Below, piece by piece: positions 45,820 to 57,378 of a DNA stretch of 64,000 nt; within the stretch, counting starts at the first letter, position 1, and the number at the start of each line of letters is the position of its first letter. The DNA is taken from positions 1 to 64,000 of the forward strand of contig LLEY01000060.1 of NCBI GenBank assembly GCA_001414485.1, written 5' to 3'. The notes beneath the pieces are model-generated. The model saw only the letters and a program-made list of their open reading frames with translations, made no database searches and was not told the DNA's origin. The stretch comes from Calycina herbarum (taxonomy: Eukaryota > Ascomycota > Leotiomycetes > Helotiales > Pezizellaceae). Made by a program: the position numbers and the translations under genes.

Positions 45820-46416
45820 GCTGAGAGTGGAGTGGGCTAGAAGAAAAGGGAAACTCTGTGAGAGTAGGCAGAAACAAAATGAAGTAGAGATCAAGTCTTA
45901 AATAGAAAATTATCCCACGAAAATTGAGTCGCAATGATACACAGAATATTGCATCGGAAAGAAAGTTACAGCATATAGTGAGGCCAATTGATGCGGGGTA
46001 ATCCAGCCATGTGGCACTCCACCGGAGAAACTGCAGTCCAAGGATGGGATTCAGTCTATTGAACGAGAACAAAACTTAACTGCTGGTTCCATAGACAGGA
46101 TGAAGCTGCGTTTCAATACTTACACAGCAGAAAGGTTATTGCCTCCGCATTCATTTGAACGTTCCCGAGAACGATGGATAAAGGAATACAATGTACAAGT
46201 AGAAAGATTTAAACACAGGTGGTGCAGGTGGAGTAAACTGAGCCCCACATACGTCACAAGACTAATATCGTTGTGCTACCGTAACCAGACACGGGCTTAT
46301 CATAAGATAGTTCCAGACCATGATTTTCGTCAGTGAACGATTCAAGCCGCATATACAAGTAGAACACAGGGGAAAACATACTATTCTCAATTTCCAACGA
46401 AAGAACCGAATTGACC
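45820..46416. promoter_or_regulatory. Divergent promoter region, ADH / lactonase-like gene
   Basis: 597 bp separate the minus-strand alcohol dehydrogenase start (45819) from the plus-strand metallo-beta-lactamase start (46417). No coding feature is supported. The arrangement could allow shared regulation, but no specific factor site is assignable. Confidence 0.4.
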
Positions 46417-47622
46417 ATGGCAGCGATGCAGAAAGCGATAGCAGCAGGCGCCGTGCCTGGTCATGTTTCCAATGTTTGCCCCGAAGGAACCAAAGTCTAT
46501 TTACTCGAGGTTGGGTGGTTAGAATGCGATGAGGGTTTTGTAATTCGTGGAGGGAATACTTCTCTGAAGAGTACTGAAGGGGAAGTCTTTAAGAACAAGA
46601 GGAGAGAAATGCCAATGTACTGCGTGTTGATTGACCACCCATTCGAGGGTCTGATTTTATGGGAGACGGGCTGTGGTCTCAACTACCCGGACACGCCAGG
46701 TGGAATAGACGTGTTTGTTCGAATACGATATGAGCCCAAGCATGACTTGAAGACAGCGATCGAGGCGACAGGAAATAAGATAGAGGACGTTAAGAAGATG
46801 TAAGCTTGAGCGACATTGTCTTTTGGCTTGGCTGATGATTGCAAGTATACTAGGACATATGCATTTGGATCACGCTGGTAAGTCGGCTTTATTCAATGGG
46901 CAAGCACACAGCACTTACAAAATCAAAAACAGGTGGACTTGATCGCTTTCTAGGAAGGAAAGACGTTGAGGTATGGGTCCATGATATCGAACTTCGATCG
47001 GCCCTGTGGTCCGTTGCCACCGGAGCAGACGATGGTGTTTACCTAAAAGATTATATGGATGTAGGTTACCATTTGGGTATGCTTTGAGCAATGCTAACAA
47101 ATAGACTGTAGCTTTCTATGAACTGGAAGACGTTCGATGAGCGGACAATAGACTTTTGTCAAGGAATCGTGAGTATCGCAGTCTGTGCCATCATCCATTC
47201 AAAATGTTGATTTGAAATGTAGACTTTGCATCATCTTCCAGGCCACACTGAAGGACTTGTGGGAATGCAGCTGAATCTCCAGAATTCTGGCACATTTTTC
47301 TTCATTTCAGATCACTGCCATGTGATAGAGAATGTAAGAAGAGTATACTTTTCTGTCCAGGGAAATGAAGCTTACAAAAATTATAGTGGCGTGATGGTAT
47401 TCCCCAGGGCTGGCTCGCGCGTAACCATCCTGCTTGGTTTCAGTCAACCCAGCGTTTGAAGCGGCTAGAATCAACGACAAAGGGCCGTGTAATTCCGGTA
47501 AGTACTTAATTCTCGCAATGAAACTGATATCGAAATATGCTGATCAAGGACTTAAAATTCAGGGACATGACAAGGAAACGTTCTTGCAATTGCAAAGCGA
47601 GATCAAATATTATTTGAGTTGA
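46417..47622 (+). CDS. Metallo-beta-lactamase fold hydrolase, N-acyl-homoserine-lactonase type
   Basis: Seven exons: 46417-46799, 46846-46877, 46933-47060, 47112-47168, 47223-47333, 47387-47497 and 47563-47622, giving 293 residues. Metal ligands are complete: His132, His134, Asp136 and His137 (HMHLDH), His208 (HLPGHTEG), Asp230 (FISDHCH) and His276 (VIPGHD). The motif order and size match AHL-lactonase (AiiA/AhlD-type) proteins: LLWETGCG-like ILWETGCGLNYP at about residue 87, HMHLDHAGGL and GWLARNHPAWFQSTQRL. It likely opens a lactone ring; the natural substrate (bacterial quorum signal, or fungal or plant lactone) cannot be read from sequence. The second exon is only 32 nt. The protein is cytosolic, with no signal peptide. 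Confidence 0.88.
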
Positions 47623-48569
47623 TATCCACCAGTGAGAATGCATTGGTCGTTTAATGGCAGACTTATACACATCGAGCACAAATGGGAGTGCACCCTATTA
47701 AGGCTTTGGAGGAAAGGAGAATTGAAACTGAATCAACTTTCGCAAATCAAGGTGAACGAAGAATTGATAATTGGCAAAGGCAATGAACTGGTATGGAAAA
47801 TGTAGAAAGCGGGTAATCAAGCCCTATGCTGATTGAGTGCAAAGAAGGCACGTCTCCTCTCTTGGGTAGCTCCGGATACCTGTCCGGCAGAGGAAGATAT
47901 TTGGATCAGGCGTCCCCCATAGACTGACCCATTATTGAAGCCAAAATTAAGAGCGTAGAGTGGCTTAAGGCCCATAGACGATACCGTAATTATTTTCCAA
48001 TTGCCAAAGAGAACCGGCCAGAGCCACTGGGCCACATGTGAGTATTCTGACCTACCGAGGAATTGGCCTGGCAAAACGCGGAAGCATTGTAGAATCCTTA
48101 GGAGTAAGTGTAATAATGGGGGAAAAGTTGGTGTGGAAGAGGAAGAAAGGAAGAGAGAGAGGGACGGGGGAACGCGAGGGTTTGAAAGATTTGAGTTAGG
48201 ACGTTAGGCCTGGGTCATTCCTGCCCTGCCTGCGAAAAGGGTGCCGCTTGCGGCAAGAATTGAGGTGCCTCGTGAGAGTTGTGCTTGGTGAGAAGGGAAG
48301 GAGCGAAGAGTCGTTCCTTCCTTCCTCGATGAGCCGACACTCCAACTCCACGCAACACGACAGAGGGTAGGTATTTTTCACTCGCTCCTATAGGTATCCA
48401 AAAACCATAACTCCACGGCGAGCCTAGTTTTGCTCTCCAGCGGCAACCCCAGGCAGGTCAGCGAAGTGAGCATAGCAAACTTCTGCATCAATGTATTTCA
48501 TCGCCTCAGATAACTCGTGTGTCGACACGCCCATTGTATATCGTTTTCAAAAACAAGTTGAGGAGTCTT
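47623..48569. other. Spacer with no supported gene
   Basis: About 950 bp downstream of the lactonase-like gene. It includes a purine-rich stretch near 48130-48170. No family can be read in its short frames. Confidence 0.5.
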
Positions 48570-49945
48570 TTTATATCTTCATATACGGGTTTCGCTGTGG
48601 CCTGTAATTCCTCCATGTCTTGATTTTGTTCCAGGCAACTAGTTCATTTGAGTCCGCGGCAGATGTAAAATCATCCAATAGTTCACGATCGCCTTTCCCA
48701 AGTCTCCTGGCGCGACCAGCTCGGTAGCCTGAATCCAGCTTTGTCATTCGAGAGATTATAATTCTGGTCTGCTTTCGAGAGCAGCGAACGCAGCGTGGAG
48801 TTTCGTCATGGGAGTGCGAAGGAAAAGGATCGTGAGTACGCAGGAAGCCTGGAATTGTAGCGTATTGTTAGTGATTGCAAGAACCTTGGGGGACGCGTTC
48901 TGGTTGGATGGAACCTAACATCTCTATGAGTTTGGTCATAGAAAATTGGTCTGAAATTGAATCTTGGCTCAATAGTGAAGATTGTGGGAAGCTCGAGGGC
49001 CTTCTTCTTTTTGCTGGCGGTCCGGGAACCCTCAGGTCATCATCGGAACGGACAAATGTCTTCCCGTAAACGACTAGCGGCGTAGTCTTCCCGTCAACGC
49101 GCCTCACGCCTCCCAATATTTACTCTTCATCCAACGCGACTGAGTACCACAGCGCACTCCCATCTACTCCACGTGTGCCCAGTTCATCTATTCTTTTCCT
49201 TTTTCAGCCGTTTTCCCAAGTCGAAAAGAAGCTTTGGTGTTGAAGACCAACCCAGCCTCCCATTCCTCACTGTCAGCTCCTTTTCTTGGCGATTTTGAGA
49301 GAGATGAGATTGACGAATCAAACATCTCAACTCTGGCACGTTCGAAATGCCAAGCAGCATCGAATTCGGAGACTGACGACAGTGGTCCGATGGGGTACTG
49401 CTTGGTGTTGTATCGATATTCTGGAAGACAAGCCAAGTGAACAATTTTGAAGCCTAGGTTGGCATCATTTTCCTCCTTAAAACTCCTGGTTGCACATCTC
49501 CAGATCCAGTCCCTCGGGAAGTTTCGAGGTACTGACTGTGTCAATCAATGCGACTCCCTGGTATCGGGTGCACTAGGCTGCCCAAGGTGCAAGCTAGTTT
49601 CTCGATATTGCAACCAAGCAATTGTACCAGGTTCAATGGGTCGGTTCTTCCTGTAAGAGGCAGTTACTTAGCAAAGTTCATGCTGTTAGCTGCAGCCAAG
49701 ATGTCATCGCTCTACAATTGTACAACACGTGTGGTTCCTTTTGATGTTGATTCCTTATCATCAAATCCTATTGCAACCCCCGCTTTCGTCACACCTACCC
49801 CCCGAAGTGAATGGTGGGTGATGGTGGTTGGGAATTCGGGTTCGTCCCATGCAAAAGGCAAGCAATGATCTGTACCTGCAGGAGCTCCCTGGAAGCTTAT
49901 AAGAAGCCTGGTACCTTGATGTCTTTTTTTCTTGCGTTCAAGCAT
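48570..49945 (-). pseudogene. Probable decayed gene or unresolved multi-exon gene
   Basis: Several protein-like minus-strand frames follow one another. They are: MLERKKKRHQGTR...PFAWDEPEFPTT (49945-49712); KNRPIEPGTIAWLQYRE...H, a TGA, then NFPRDWIWRCATRSFKEEND and more to a TAG at 49188, in one frame; GKTTPLVVYGKTFVRSDDDL to SIQPERVPQG (to 48880); and, after a short possible intron, FLRTHDPFPSHSHDETPRCV with CVRCSRKQTR to a stop near 48570. No single exon model joins them without stops. No family is recognised; CxxC near CVRCSRK is the only motif-like feature. It may be a dead gene just upstream of the phosphatase. Confidence 0.35.
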
Positions 49946-49972
49946 TTACTTTATCTGTGTTAATTGCCCATC

Positions 49973-52326
49973 ATGGTCGCCATTTCAGCATTCTTGCTCA
50001 CGGCCGCGTCAGTCTTCAGTCTAACAACTGCACAGACATTTCAGCGGTTAGGTGGTTGTCCAAGTATGTATATGCTTCTGACTAGTAGCAATGGCATATG
50101 CTAACGTCTTTTAGCTCTTGGTTGTGTACTTCCTCCTGATCAAGCCGACTTTTTGGCCGGACAGTACTTCGATATTCGTCTCGAGGTATGCCAACATGTC
50201 CTACAATGAGGAGGAGCAACATTGACTTTAAATGATCAGGTTCACGCACCCGTCAATGGATCTGAAGCAAATGGAGGAGTTCCGGATGCCAACTTTGCAT
50301 TCACCATTGCCAAAAAGGATGGCGCAGCTCAACCAGCTTCAACTTTCTTCAAGGTTGCTGAGCCAGCTCTCGAGAGATGGAACTTTACTTGGTACGAGGA
50401 TCTGTTTGCTCAGGAAACGAAGAAGCCTTCGGTTGTCCGAGTTACCTCAAAGGTATACAGACGAGTTGCCCTTTACGAAGCTGGAGATTACGTCGCGACT
50501 TTGACATACTACAATGGTACTAAAACCACTGCAAACTGGTTGGTTCGTCCTCTTCAACAACAAAAGAAGGCCAAGAATGTCATCTTGTTCATCGGTAAGA
50601 AAATCTAAAATTTATATTTGGCTGTGCTAATAAGTTTCAAGGTGATGGCATGACTACCAACATGATCACGGCCGCGAGATTGATTGGACACAAGAGCATC
50701 AATGGAAAGTATCAGTCTCGTATGCAGATGGATAAGTTTCCAGTTCTGGGGCACCAAATGGTAAGCTTGGGGTCTTCTACATCCCTATTGTGTCTCAGTC
50801 ACAGCAGCACAGAGTGATATTGCCGTATTCAAGTATAGAAAATACTAACGCATCACAGACCCACTCCCTCGATAGCTACATCACAGATTCTGCGAACAGT
50901 GCATCTGCCTTGTACTCTGGACACAAATCAACTGTAAACGCTATGGGTGTATATGCCGATTCAAGTGCCGATCCTTTCGATGACCCCAAGGTCGAAACCA
51001 TCGTCGAACTCCTTACAAGAATTTGGGGAAGTGCAATTGGTGTTGTTTCAACAGCTTACTTAGCCGATGCCACTCCAATCGCACTGACGGGACATACAAG
51101 AACGCGTGGTGCTTACGGGCCATTGATCGAGCAGTCGCTTCGTGGAGTTCAAAACTACACTTGGACCAATTACACCGGAGCTGATGTCTTTTTCGGAGCT
51201 GGAGCAGAACAATTCTACCCAGGATCCGGATCGTACAAGGAAAAAGACTACTACCAGGAGTTCGCCAATGCAGGTTACAGTGTTTCATTGAACAAAACTT
51301 CGCTATTGACTGTTCCAAATACCCAAAAGGCTCTTGGTGTATTCAGCACAAGCTCCCTTCCTGTCTGGCTCGATCGAAATGTTTACAAGAATAACCTCAA
51401 TTCTACCACCAACCATCCTTCTGGAAACAAGAAGCCTGCTCTTGATCTCCCGGGCTTGAAAGAGATGACTTTGAAAGCGATTGATATTCTTCATGAGCGT
51501 GGAGGTGACAAGGGGTTCTTCATGATGTCTGAGGCTGCGTCTGTTGATAAGCAAATGCATGTTTTGGATTATGATCGGGCTCTTGGGGATTTGCTTGAGT
51601 TGGACGATACGGTCAAGGCGACTATTGAGAAGCTAACAGCGATGGGTGAACTGAACAATACCTTGATTATTGTTACTGCTGATCATGGGTGAGTGTTCCA
51701 TTCTTAATTCTCCCTTATTTTTACTGATTGAGTGGAATTTTAGACATGGATTCGATGTCTTTGGGTCAGCAGACACAAAATATCTAGCCTCAAAATCCGA
51801 CGATCGCGAAAAGCGTAACGCCATTGGAATCTACCAAAATTCCGGTCTAAGTCAATACACAGTCACAAACGCAAGCATATCCTACAACACAGGCGTCAAC
51901 TTCCCCGTCAACTGGGACCCACGATACACCCTCGCCCAAGGCGTAGGCGCCATGCCCGACCACCGAGAGAACTACCGCGTCCACAAAGATGGATCGCGTC
52001 TCCCTGCCACCAACATCACGGGCAAATCAAGTGACGATTATTACGCGAATCCAAAAGATAACACAGATGGGTTCATTGTTAACGGAACACTCCCAACTGC
52101 CGAGCCGCAGGGTGTTCATTCTCTTACTGATGTTCCGGTTTTTGCCATGGGCCCTTGTCAAGAGCTTTTCGGTGGTGTCTATGGGAATATTGACATCTTC
52201 TTCAACATGGCGAATTGTTTGGGACTTGGTCGTGGGAGTAACGGCACCGGGACACTCAGCTCTGCGGGTGCGGGGAGCAGTCCTGTTACGACTAGTGCGA
52301 GCGCTGATCCTGTAACGAGAACGTAG
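49973..52326 (+). CDS. Secreted alkaline phosphatase
   Basis: Six exons: 49973-50063, 50115-50185, 50240-50594, 50642-50760, 50859-51688 and 51744-52326, giving 682 residues. The signal peptide is MVAISAFLLTAASVFSLTTA. Residues about 50-195 are a family-specific N-terminal domain. The alkaline phosphatase core starts at VILFIGDGMTTNMITAARL (metal-binding Asp in DGM). Next come THSLDSYITDSANSASALYS with nucleophile Ser223, the DATPIALTGHTRTR segment, a MMSEAASVDKQMH metal site, and VTADHGHGFDVFG with metal-binding Asp and His residues. The C-terminus is Ser/Gly/Thr-rich without a hydrophobic anchor. It releases phosphate from organic esters outside the cell, and such genes are commonly induced by phosphate starvation. 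Confidence 0.92.
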
Positions 52327-52570
52327 AGGGGCTTGACGTTTGGCATGCTAGTCTTCATGGGATCAATCGGTTGGGTTGTATATAATTTGTGAGGGGGAGT
52401 GATGATTGCGAGTAATAGAAAAAATAGTAGTAATGAAATTTATGATTAAGAAAGAGTCGGGTTCGTTCGGCGTATATTCAGCTGCTCATGTACTCGACTT
52501 TCTCGTTACGATGGTGGTTTGAGGTTGACTTTTTCGAGCTGTCAATAGATGGGATTTTGTTCATTACTTC

Positions 52571-52642
52571 AGCTATTCGTAGGCTACCTACCAATAGCCA
52601 GACCTTTTCTTGTTTTTTCTTGTTGCTGACCTACGAATAGCT
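52571..52642. repeat. Perfect 13-bp inverted repeat (stem-loop)
   Basis: AGCTATTCGTAGG (52571-52583) is the exact reverse complement of CCTACGAATAGCT (52630-52642). A second pair, ACCAATAGC (52590-52598) and GCTATTGGT (52640-52648), overlaps it. It lies about 245 bp past the phosphatase stop codon. It may be a fold in the 3' region or the ends of a tiny element. Confidence 0.6.
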
Positions 52643-55142
52643 ATTGGTGAAAACGATAGGATGAGGGGTGGCTGGGTAATGGAGGTGGCTGGGGATGGAT
52701 GGTACCCCTCTTCTCGTGCATGTGCGTGGGCGAACCGTGCCTGGCAAGGCTGTCGAGGCTTGTTTTAAACTGTATGCTTGGGGGTTTCAATGAGGGGGGT
52801 AGGGGGATTGAAAGTGTTATTTTGGGAAGACTTGAAGAACTAAGAGGTTGACTTGTAATTTGGCATGCTAGAAATTCTGGTATACATTACTCGATAATAT
52901 CTCCGACGATTTGATTAATATATCAAACTTTGTTGGCAATTTCTGACCATTGATTAGTTTATCTTACTAGCTTTTGCATATCCTTATGTTGAGGTATTTT
53001 TGGGGCTTTTGAACCCTGCACGGGCTTCACCAACATATAACTCAAAGGGATGTACGCAGCATATTGCACTTGAATAAGAGGGGGGTTAGTGGAGAAAAGG
53101 TGTGTGTGGTAAAGAGAAACAGACAAGCATAGCCAATCAAGAAGTAGAAAATAAAATTCCACAAGCAGCTGAAAAGACGGGGAAATCATGGCGAAAACTA
53201 AGAATGCATTCAATTGCTCTTTATATTTTCAGGGTCCAGGTCTAGACTTCAGCTACTATGGTTTAAGGGTCCGTTTCTCGCCGGTGTTTTCTGACAAGCT
53301 CAACATCAAGTGGACACGAGTTATGCCTACTTTAGCTGTCTCCGGAGGATATCGAGATACTCTCCACTCTTGAAGAACCCCTTACGATGTTGCCCCTCAA
53401 TATGCCTAGGGGTCCCTGTTAGAGCACAAGAAAAGCTCCACAAAGTCTCGAGGCAAAAATCTCTTCGCACCAAGAATCAGACCTCTAACGAGTTTCTACT
53501 CGGGACCAAAAACGTGTTACAATATCTTTTCTTTACTCCCTCTCTACTCCCTATTCCTTTCGGCTTCTTAGAGCTCTTTGGATTAATCAATAGAATTCGC
53601 CTTTATAATCAAATTTTTAGATACTAAATTATATATTTTATTTACATCTATCCCCTACAGAAGAAGAGTTTATCTCTAAAGTTAAGAGTTAGAAACCTAA
53701 CAACCTTCTAGAAGCCTGAAATTAGAGAATGTGAGGCTATTTAAACAAGTCGAGTCGATATTTCTTCGCTCCTGGTAGACAAAAATGTTGGCACCAACTA
53801 TACTAAAAATGCTACTTAATAAGTAATCTTAAAAATATAATAAAAATATGAATAGATGTGCAAAGTCATAATTTACCTTATCCTTAAGTCTTGATAGTTT
53901 TCACCTTATTTGCGTTGTGATATAAGCGTTGGTACTTCCCGTAGATTGAAGTAATAGTGCCACTTATTTTATCAACCGGGAGCTTAGCAACATGGAAGGG
54001 ATCCACTTCGAAGATAGAAGCGGGTTTCGGCGATATTGCCAAGTAATAAAAAGTGGGTTTTGGTGAGATAGAGATTATAGCACAATATCGTCGAGAAACA
54101 GACCCTAAATCCTCCTGCATTGATGCAGTGATAAGGGGGTCACCCATCAATATCGGCAACATTTCCATCGAAAGTCTACTTTACGTCGTGTGAAAGCGAT
54201 ACTATTCTCGATATACATCTAGGAGTTCATCAATATCATATCGGTACCCCGTGTCTGACATCGACTTGATACGATCGATATCGATACTAGTTACAGCCGA
54301 TCACTATCCAAGACACCCTTGATGCTGCATGGACTTGGTCCAGCTACCTAAAGTTCCAAGTCCCTTCCATGTCAACGATCAGCGAATTTTCCTTAACCGT
54401 CTCCCCATGATTATTGCGAGCATATCGCGGGCATTGAAATTAAACCCAATTTTAAAAGATCGTAAGCAAGTGGAGCTCTGATGCAACATGATTTGTTTGT
54501 TCGGTGCCACCGACTCAGAACAACCCAACCCGGCCGCGGGGAAGAAACCCGTCGCCAGTTTTGTCCAAGCTGGATACCAATATATTAGGGCTTCGTACTC
54601 CGTATCTGGGATTTCTCCAGTCAGTGGGAACATTCCTCGGGTTTTAATGGCGGGTGGGAAAAACTATCTCCATTGATTTCGTAATTCGTACAGTGCGAGT
54701 ATTTCGTACTTGAAATCTTACAGAGGCTGATGTGAGGGTGTGGATGCAAGTGCGGGTGTGCTGTGAGTTCATTGTTCATTGTTTCTAATTGTAAAGATAT
54801 AACGGAGATATAATGACTCGGTCTCCTACTTACAGCTCCTTTCCGTAGATACCGGTTACTTGAAATATATCTTGCACCCTTAAATCCTGCTACTTGCAGA
54901 GAGCGAGGAGGGCTGGCTGCACACAATGAATCCTTCCCCGGCCTAAAGGAAGTGACGAACACGTCTTTTCACTTGTCTGGCCTCGTATATCAGACAATCA
55001 AGAGACGGGATCGGCAACTCCATTCGCTTTAAATCCAGGGTCCACAGGCATTGAGTGCACAGAGCCTCTCCTCTGAAAAAGCTCGAAACGATATAACTCC
55101 ACAAGGAGATAGAGGAACACCACTCGGGTCATCACTAACTTA

Positions 55143-55382
55143 GCTCCACATGGTGGAAATGCATGCCCTTTTTTGGCGCACGGTGTCACTACCGTTCACA
55201 ACTCTGTGCCTACTGGAGGGAAAATGGTAAAAATATGAAAGAAATCTAGAAGTACTCTCTAGACTAAAATTAATAAGTATAGAGAGTCTCGTGAGTTTTG
55301 GACCTTGCGTCGTGGTTTTCTTTTGAATATTGCGACTGGTAGGTAGGCCTAGAAAAGGACACACATTTCCACCATGTGGAGC
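55143..55382. mobile_element. Candidate MITE, 240 bp, TTA target duplication
   Basis: The left end starts GCTCCACATGGTGGAAATG (55143-55161). The right end is its reverse complement (CATTTCCACCATGTGGAGC, 55364-55382). Imperfect complementarity extends about 20 nt further inward. Both sides carry TTA (55140-55142 and 55383-55385), as expected for a 3-bp target duplication of the PIF/Harbinger type. The interior is AT-rich and noncoding. Confidence 0.65.
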
Positions 55383-55814
55383 TTAGGTCTGAACACTGCT
55401 GAAGAAACCAGGATCCTGCGACGAGGCCCCTGGTGGTTTCTTGCTTAGTACGCAGCAAGTGTAGGCTCTTCCTCACTAGGTACGGTTCCGATTGGGCATT
55501 TCCCGTCCCACATGAACTTCAGATAAACTTTAAATCTCATCTGGCCCACGAAAGATTGAAATCGCGGCTAACTTCTAGGATCAAAGAGTCAAAAATCTTG
55601 AATTGGGGCAAGGCATGGGGTGAACTAGGTGGAAGTGACGGGGATGGGGCTTGTATCTCAGGTTCTTCATTTCCATAGGGCGGCAGATGTAAAGTCTATA
55701 TATCCGTCATGACGCTTTTTTGTTGATCAATTTAGAAATCTTCTTTTTTGGGAAATTTGTTTTTGTTTAAGTTTTCATTACTAGTGGAATTGTCGATTGA
55801 CCGAGAAATTCGAA

Positions 55815-57378
55815 ATGGCATTCACGGCTGCGGCACATCAGGTGCTGGTCGTGACAATCGTATTTGCTGTGTTGACGCTTTTCGCTGTGATTATGCGGTT
55901 GGTTGCCAAGTTCCACTTCTTGAAAAGTGCTAGGAAAGAGGAAGTTGTGATGATCTTTTGTCTGGTAAGTCGAATACTTAAAGCGGTTGGGAACGGACAC
56001 CTGATCTCACGACCTAGATTATTTCTTTTGGATTAATTGTCGTTGTCTGGGGGCGTAAGTGCAATCTACTCTGCTGAACAATGAAGCAACCACTCTAACA
56101 TCGCATCAGAAGCTTCTCATGGACTGGGTCTCAAAATAGCCACTCTATCCAAAGAGGAAGCGATGGCTTTATTAAAGGTAAGAGTCCTGAGCTTTGCTCT
56201 GAGCACAGTCTTCTCTCTATCGCCTCGGGATTTTCGGAATAACTTATAATATTGTGCGGGGATGTTTAGAAGAATGGAGAGACAGAGTTTCTTGTTCTTC
56301 TAAATCTTCTTCAACATTATGAGTAATTAGTTAGCTCGTGCGCATATTCGAATTACAGGAGGTGTACTCGGAGCAAAGCCCATATTTCTTACCACCTACC
56401 CCTCTCATCCTGTTCTCCCTTCAATCAGACTAACTGCTCTGGCAACAGTTCTTCTGGGCATCCATCATTATATACGGCATTGGAATCACGCTTGCCAAAA
56501 TAAGTATAGTTCTCGGATATCTGCGAATTTTCACGACTGGATATGCGAAATTAGCCTCGCAGATAGCAATGGGGCTTGTTGTAGCGTTTGGACTCCAACT
56601 GATTATCGCAACATGCTTTGCCTGCATTCCCCTCAGTGCCTTTTGGGATTCGGATGTAAAAGGAAAATGCATTCCCAAGGTTCCTCTCTTCCTCTTTCAA
56701 GCAAGCTTCAACATCTTTCTAGATTTGTTTTTACTGGCAATTCCACTGCCAATACTATGGGCTCTGTATATGCCTCTGAAGCAGAAGTTGCTTTTGATGA
56801 TTGTATTTATGTTAGGTGGCTTGTAAGTAACGGTTGGGTCTCGTTCGACTATTGCCACTGCTAACTCGTATTAGCGTTGTCCTGGTCAGTATTCTACGAC
56901 TTAGCAGTTTAGTCAAACTCGCGAAATCCAATGACATTTCCCGTAAGACAACCAACCCCCTTCCCAAGCTATGATATCTGCTGATGGTTTCAAAGTCGAC
57001 AACCCACTAGCCTTCATGTGGTCCAATCTCGAAGTCGACGTAGCAATTATATGTGCTGCTCTTCAGAGTGCACGACCTGTAATGGCACACATCTTCCCCC
57101 GACTCTTCTCTACCCACTCCTCCGCCCGCACACCAGGCCAACACTACGAATTAACGAACCACCGGAGCACCATACCTAATTCCGGCCTATTCTCGAAAAT
57201 TTCAACTGGAGCACCCTTACAACCGTACCGATCCTCGAATGGGGGGTCCCAAGATGCGATCGTTGGTCCGGGACGAGAAGAAAAGGAGTTGGGTGCGATT
57301 ATGGTAACGAGGGAAATGGAGAGACATGTGGAAATGAAGGATGGGAGTCGGAGGAATGATACCGATTCTATTGTCTGA
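55815..57378 (+). CDS. Seven-helix membrane protein, fungal rhodopsin-fold (PTH11/SAT-like) family
   Basis: Six exons: 55815-55964, 56018-56054, 56110-56177, 56449-56822, 56875-56942 and 56996-57378, giving 359 residues. Seven hydrophobic helices are visible, among them VVTIVFAVLTLFAVIMRLV, IISFGLIVVVWG, WASIIIYGIGITLAKIS, AMGLVVAFGLQLIIATCFA, FNIFLDLFLLAIPLPILWA, LLLMIVFMLGGLFVVLVSIL and VDVAIICAALQSARPVM. HGLGLKI before helix 3 and the DLFLLAIPLPILW and WSNLEVDVAIICA motifs are hallmarks of the fungal rhodopsin domain family. A cytosolic Ser/Arg-rich tail of about 95 residues follows. A role as receptor-like sensor is inferred from the family. Intron 3 (271 nt) is longer than the rest. Confidence 0.88.

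Larger units (their letters stand above)
52327..55814. other. 3.5-kb gene-poor region with small repeats
   Basis: No intact gene is supported. It contains a stem-loop-like inverted repeat (52571-52642), an AT-rich block at about 53580-53880 that looks mutation-eroded, and a candidate MITE (55143-55382). A minus-strand frame at 53884-54168 has partial internal repetition (ISPKPTFYYLAISPKPAS) but no known family. Confidence 0.5.
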
